From NCBI RefSeq assembly GCF_002243175.1, contig NZ_NDYF01000010.1, forward strand, positions 186,001 through 250,000: 64,000 bases of DNA. The letters run 5' to 3'. Below the pieces are notes generated by a model. It was not told the origin of the DNA. It worked only from the letters and a program-made list of their open reading frames with translations, and ran no database searches. Below are positions 63,870-64,000 of the stretch, piece by piece. Position 1 is the stretch's first letter, and the number at the start of each line of letters is the position of its first letter. Position numbers and translations under genes: made by a program. The DNA comes from Finegoldia magna_J (lineage in GTDB: Bacteria; Bacillota; Clostridia; Tissierellales; Peptoniphilaceae).

Positions 63870-64000
63870 ATCAAAGCCTCATATACTTTTTTCGATTTTT
63901 GAATAGTTTCATCGTATTCGCTATTCATTTCAGAATCCCATGTTATAGCTCCTCCACCTGAGAAATAACAACGGTCATTTATTTTTAAAATCGTCCTGAT
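63866..64000 (-). CDS. pabB: Aminodeoxychorismate synthase component I, partial (C-terminus)
   Basis: The last 44 residues of a chorismate-using enzyme are present: YFSGGGAITWDSEMNSEYDE is the class C-terminal motif (usually GGGIVADSxPxxEYxE). The stop overlaps the pabC start (ATGA). The 5' part lies beyond 64000. With pabC it indicates folate biosynthesis; anthranilate synthase component I is a less likely alternative. Confidence 0.85.
   Translation of the reverse strand: MRTILKINDRCYFSGGGAITWDSEMNSEYDETIQKSKKVYEALI

Noticed and set aside
1..64000. CRISPR arrays, insertion sequences, prophage, tRNA and rRNA genes
   Set aside because: No regularly spaced repeats, transposase or integrase frames, or cloverleaf/rRNA sequences were recognised on either strand.

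Overview
The window comes from the chromosome of a low-GC, Gram-positive, anaerobic bacterium of the Bacillota. The A+T-rich sequence, strong AGGAGG ribosome-binding sites, CcpA/HPr carbon control, a WhiA-DnaE-PfkA-Pyk cluster, rubredoxin and the absence of respiratory or sporulation genes fit a Gram-positive anaerobic coccus. Finegoldia or a close Peptoniphilaceae relative is my best guess; no rRNA is present to confirm it. Most genes lie on the minus strand, and both ends cut a gene (pyk at the left, pabB at the right).

Layout. 1-6.3 kb: glycolysis/replication run nudix-whiA-dnaE-pfkA-pyk (minus). 6.5-10.4 kb: an XpaC-TelA pair and a frameshifted DUF1576 membrane gene (plus). 10.4-18.8 kb: a BMP-type nucleoside ABC transporter, an FAD oxidoreductase, a xanthine/uracil permease and carbamate kinase. 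19-24.2 kb: PTS core and catabolite control (dagK-like, ccpA, ptsH, ptsI) with a degenerate APH-like protein and a ModE-like HTH. 24.4-26.8 kb: YtxG/YtxH-like envelope stress proteins and a TcaA/YvbJ-like zinc-ribbon protein. 26.9-27.1 kb: a structured RNA, probably 6S RNA, with a near-perfect housekeeping promoter. 27.1-32.8 kb: pseudouridine synthase, NAD kinase, an FHA-FtsW/RodA-PBP elongation/division cluster, and xpt. 32.9-46.4 kb: one large glycogen operon (MBL nuclease, glgB, glgC, glgD, glgA, glgP-like, pulA, C39-like peptidase, pgm). 46.5-50.5 kb: YerC-like regulator, TypA, RsbW-like ATPase, rubredoxin, YsxC. 50.6-60.4 kb: a Kdp potassium-uptake locus. 60.5-64 kb: ferritin, an S41-like membrane protein, an OhrR-like MarR regulator, PabC and PabB.

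How it works together. The glycogen operon encodes synthesis (GlgC/GlgD, GlgA, GlgB) and breakdown (pullulanase, phosphoglucomutase). However, the protein in the glgP slot has lost the PLP lysine and phosphate-binding residues of glycogen phosphorylase, so it looks like a pseudoenzyme. The Kdp locus carries two complementary partial KdpD proteins: one has the N-terminal KdpD ATP-binding domain and a c-di-AMP-type USP motif but no kinase; the other has the kinase but neither of those. Several intergenic regions (YtxH, RsbW-like ATPase, rubredoxin, MBL/glycogen, YerC region, a small unknown gene) share a correctly oriented GGGTAT box. Some have a GTTTGA-like element 14 bp upstream, which resembles SigB-type promoters and suggests a general-stress regulon in this window.

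Two genes (DUF1576 and the C39-like peptidase) carry frameshifts. From sequence alone I cannot tell real lesions or phase variation from sequencing error. No tRNA, rRNA, insertion sequence, prophage or CRISPR array was seen.
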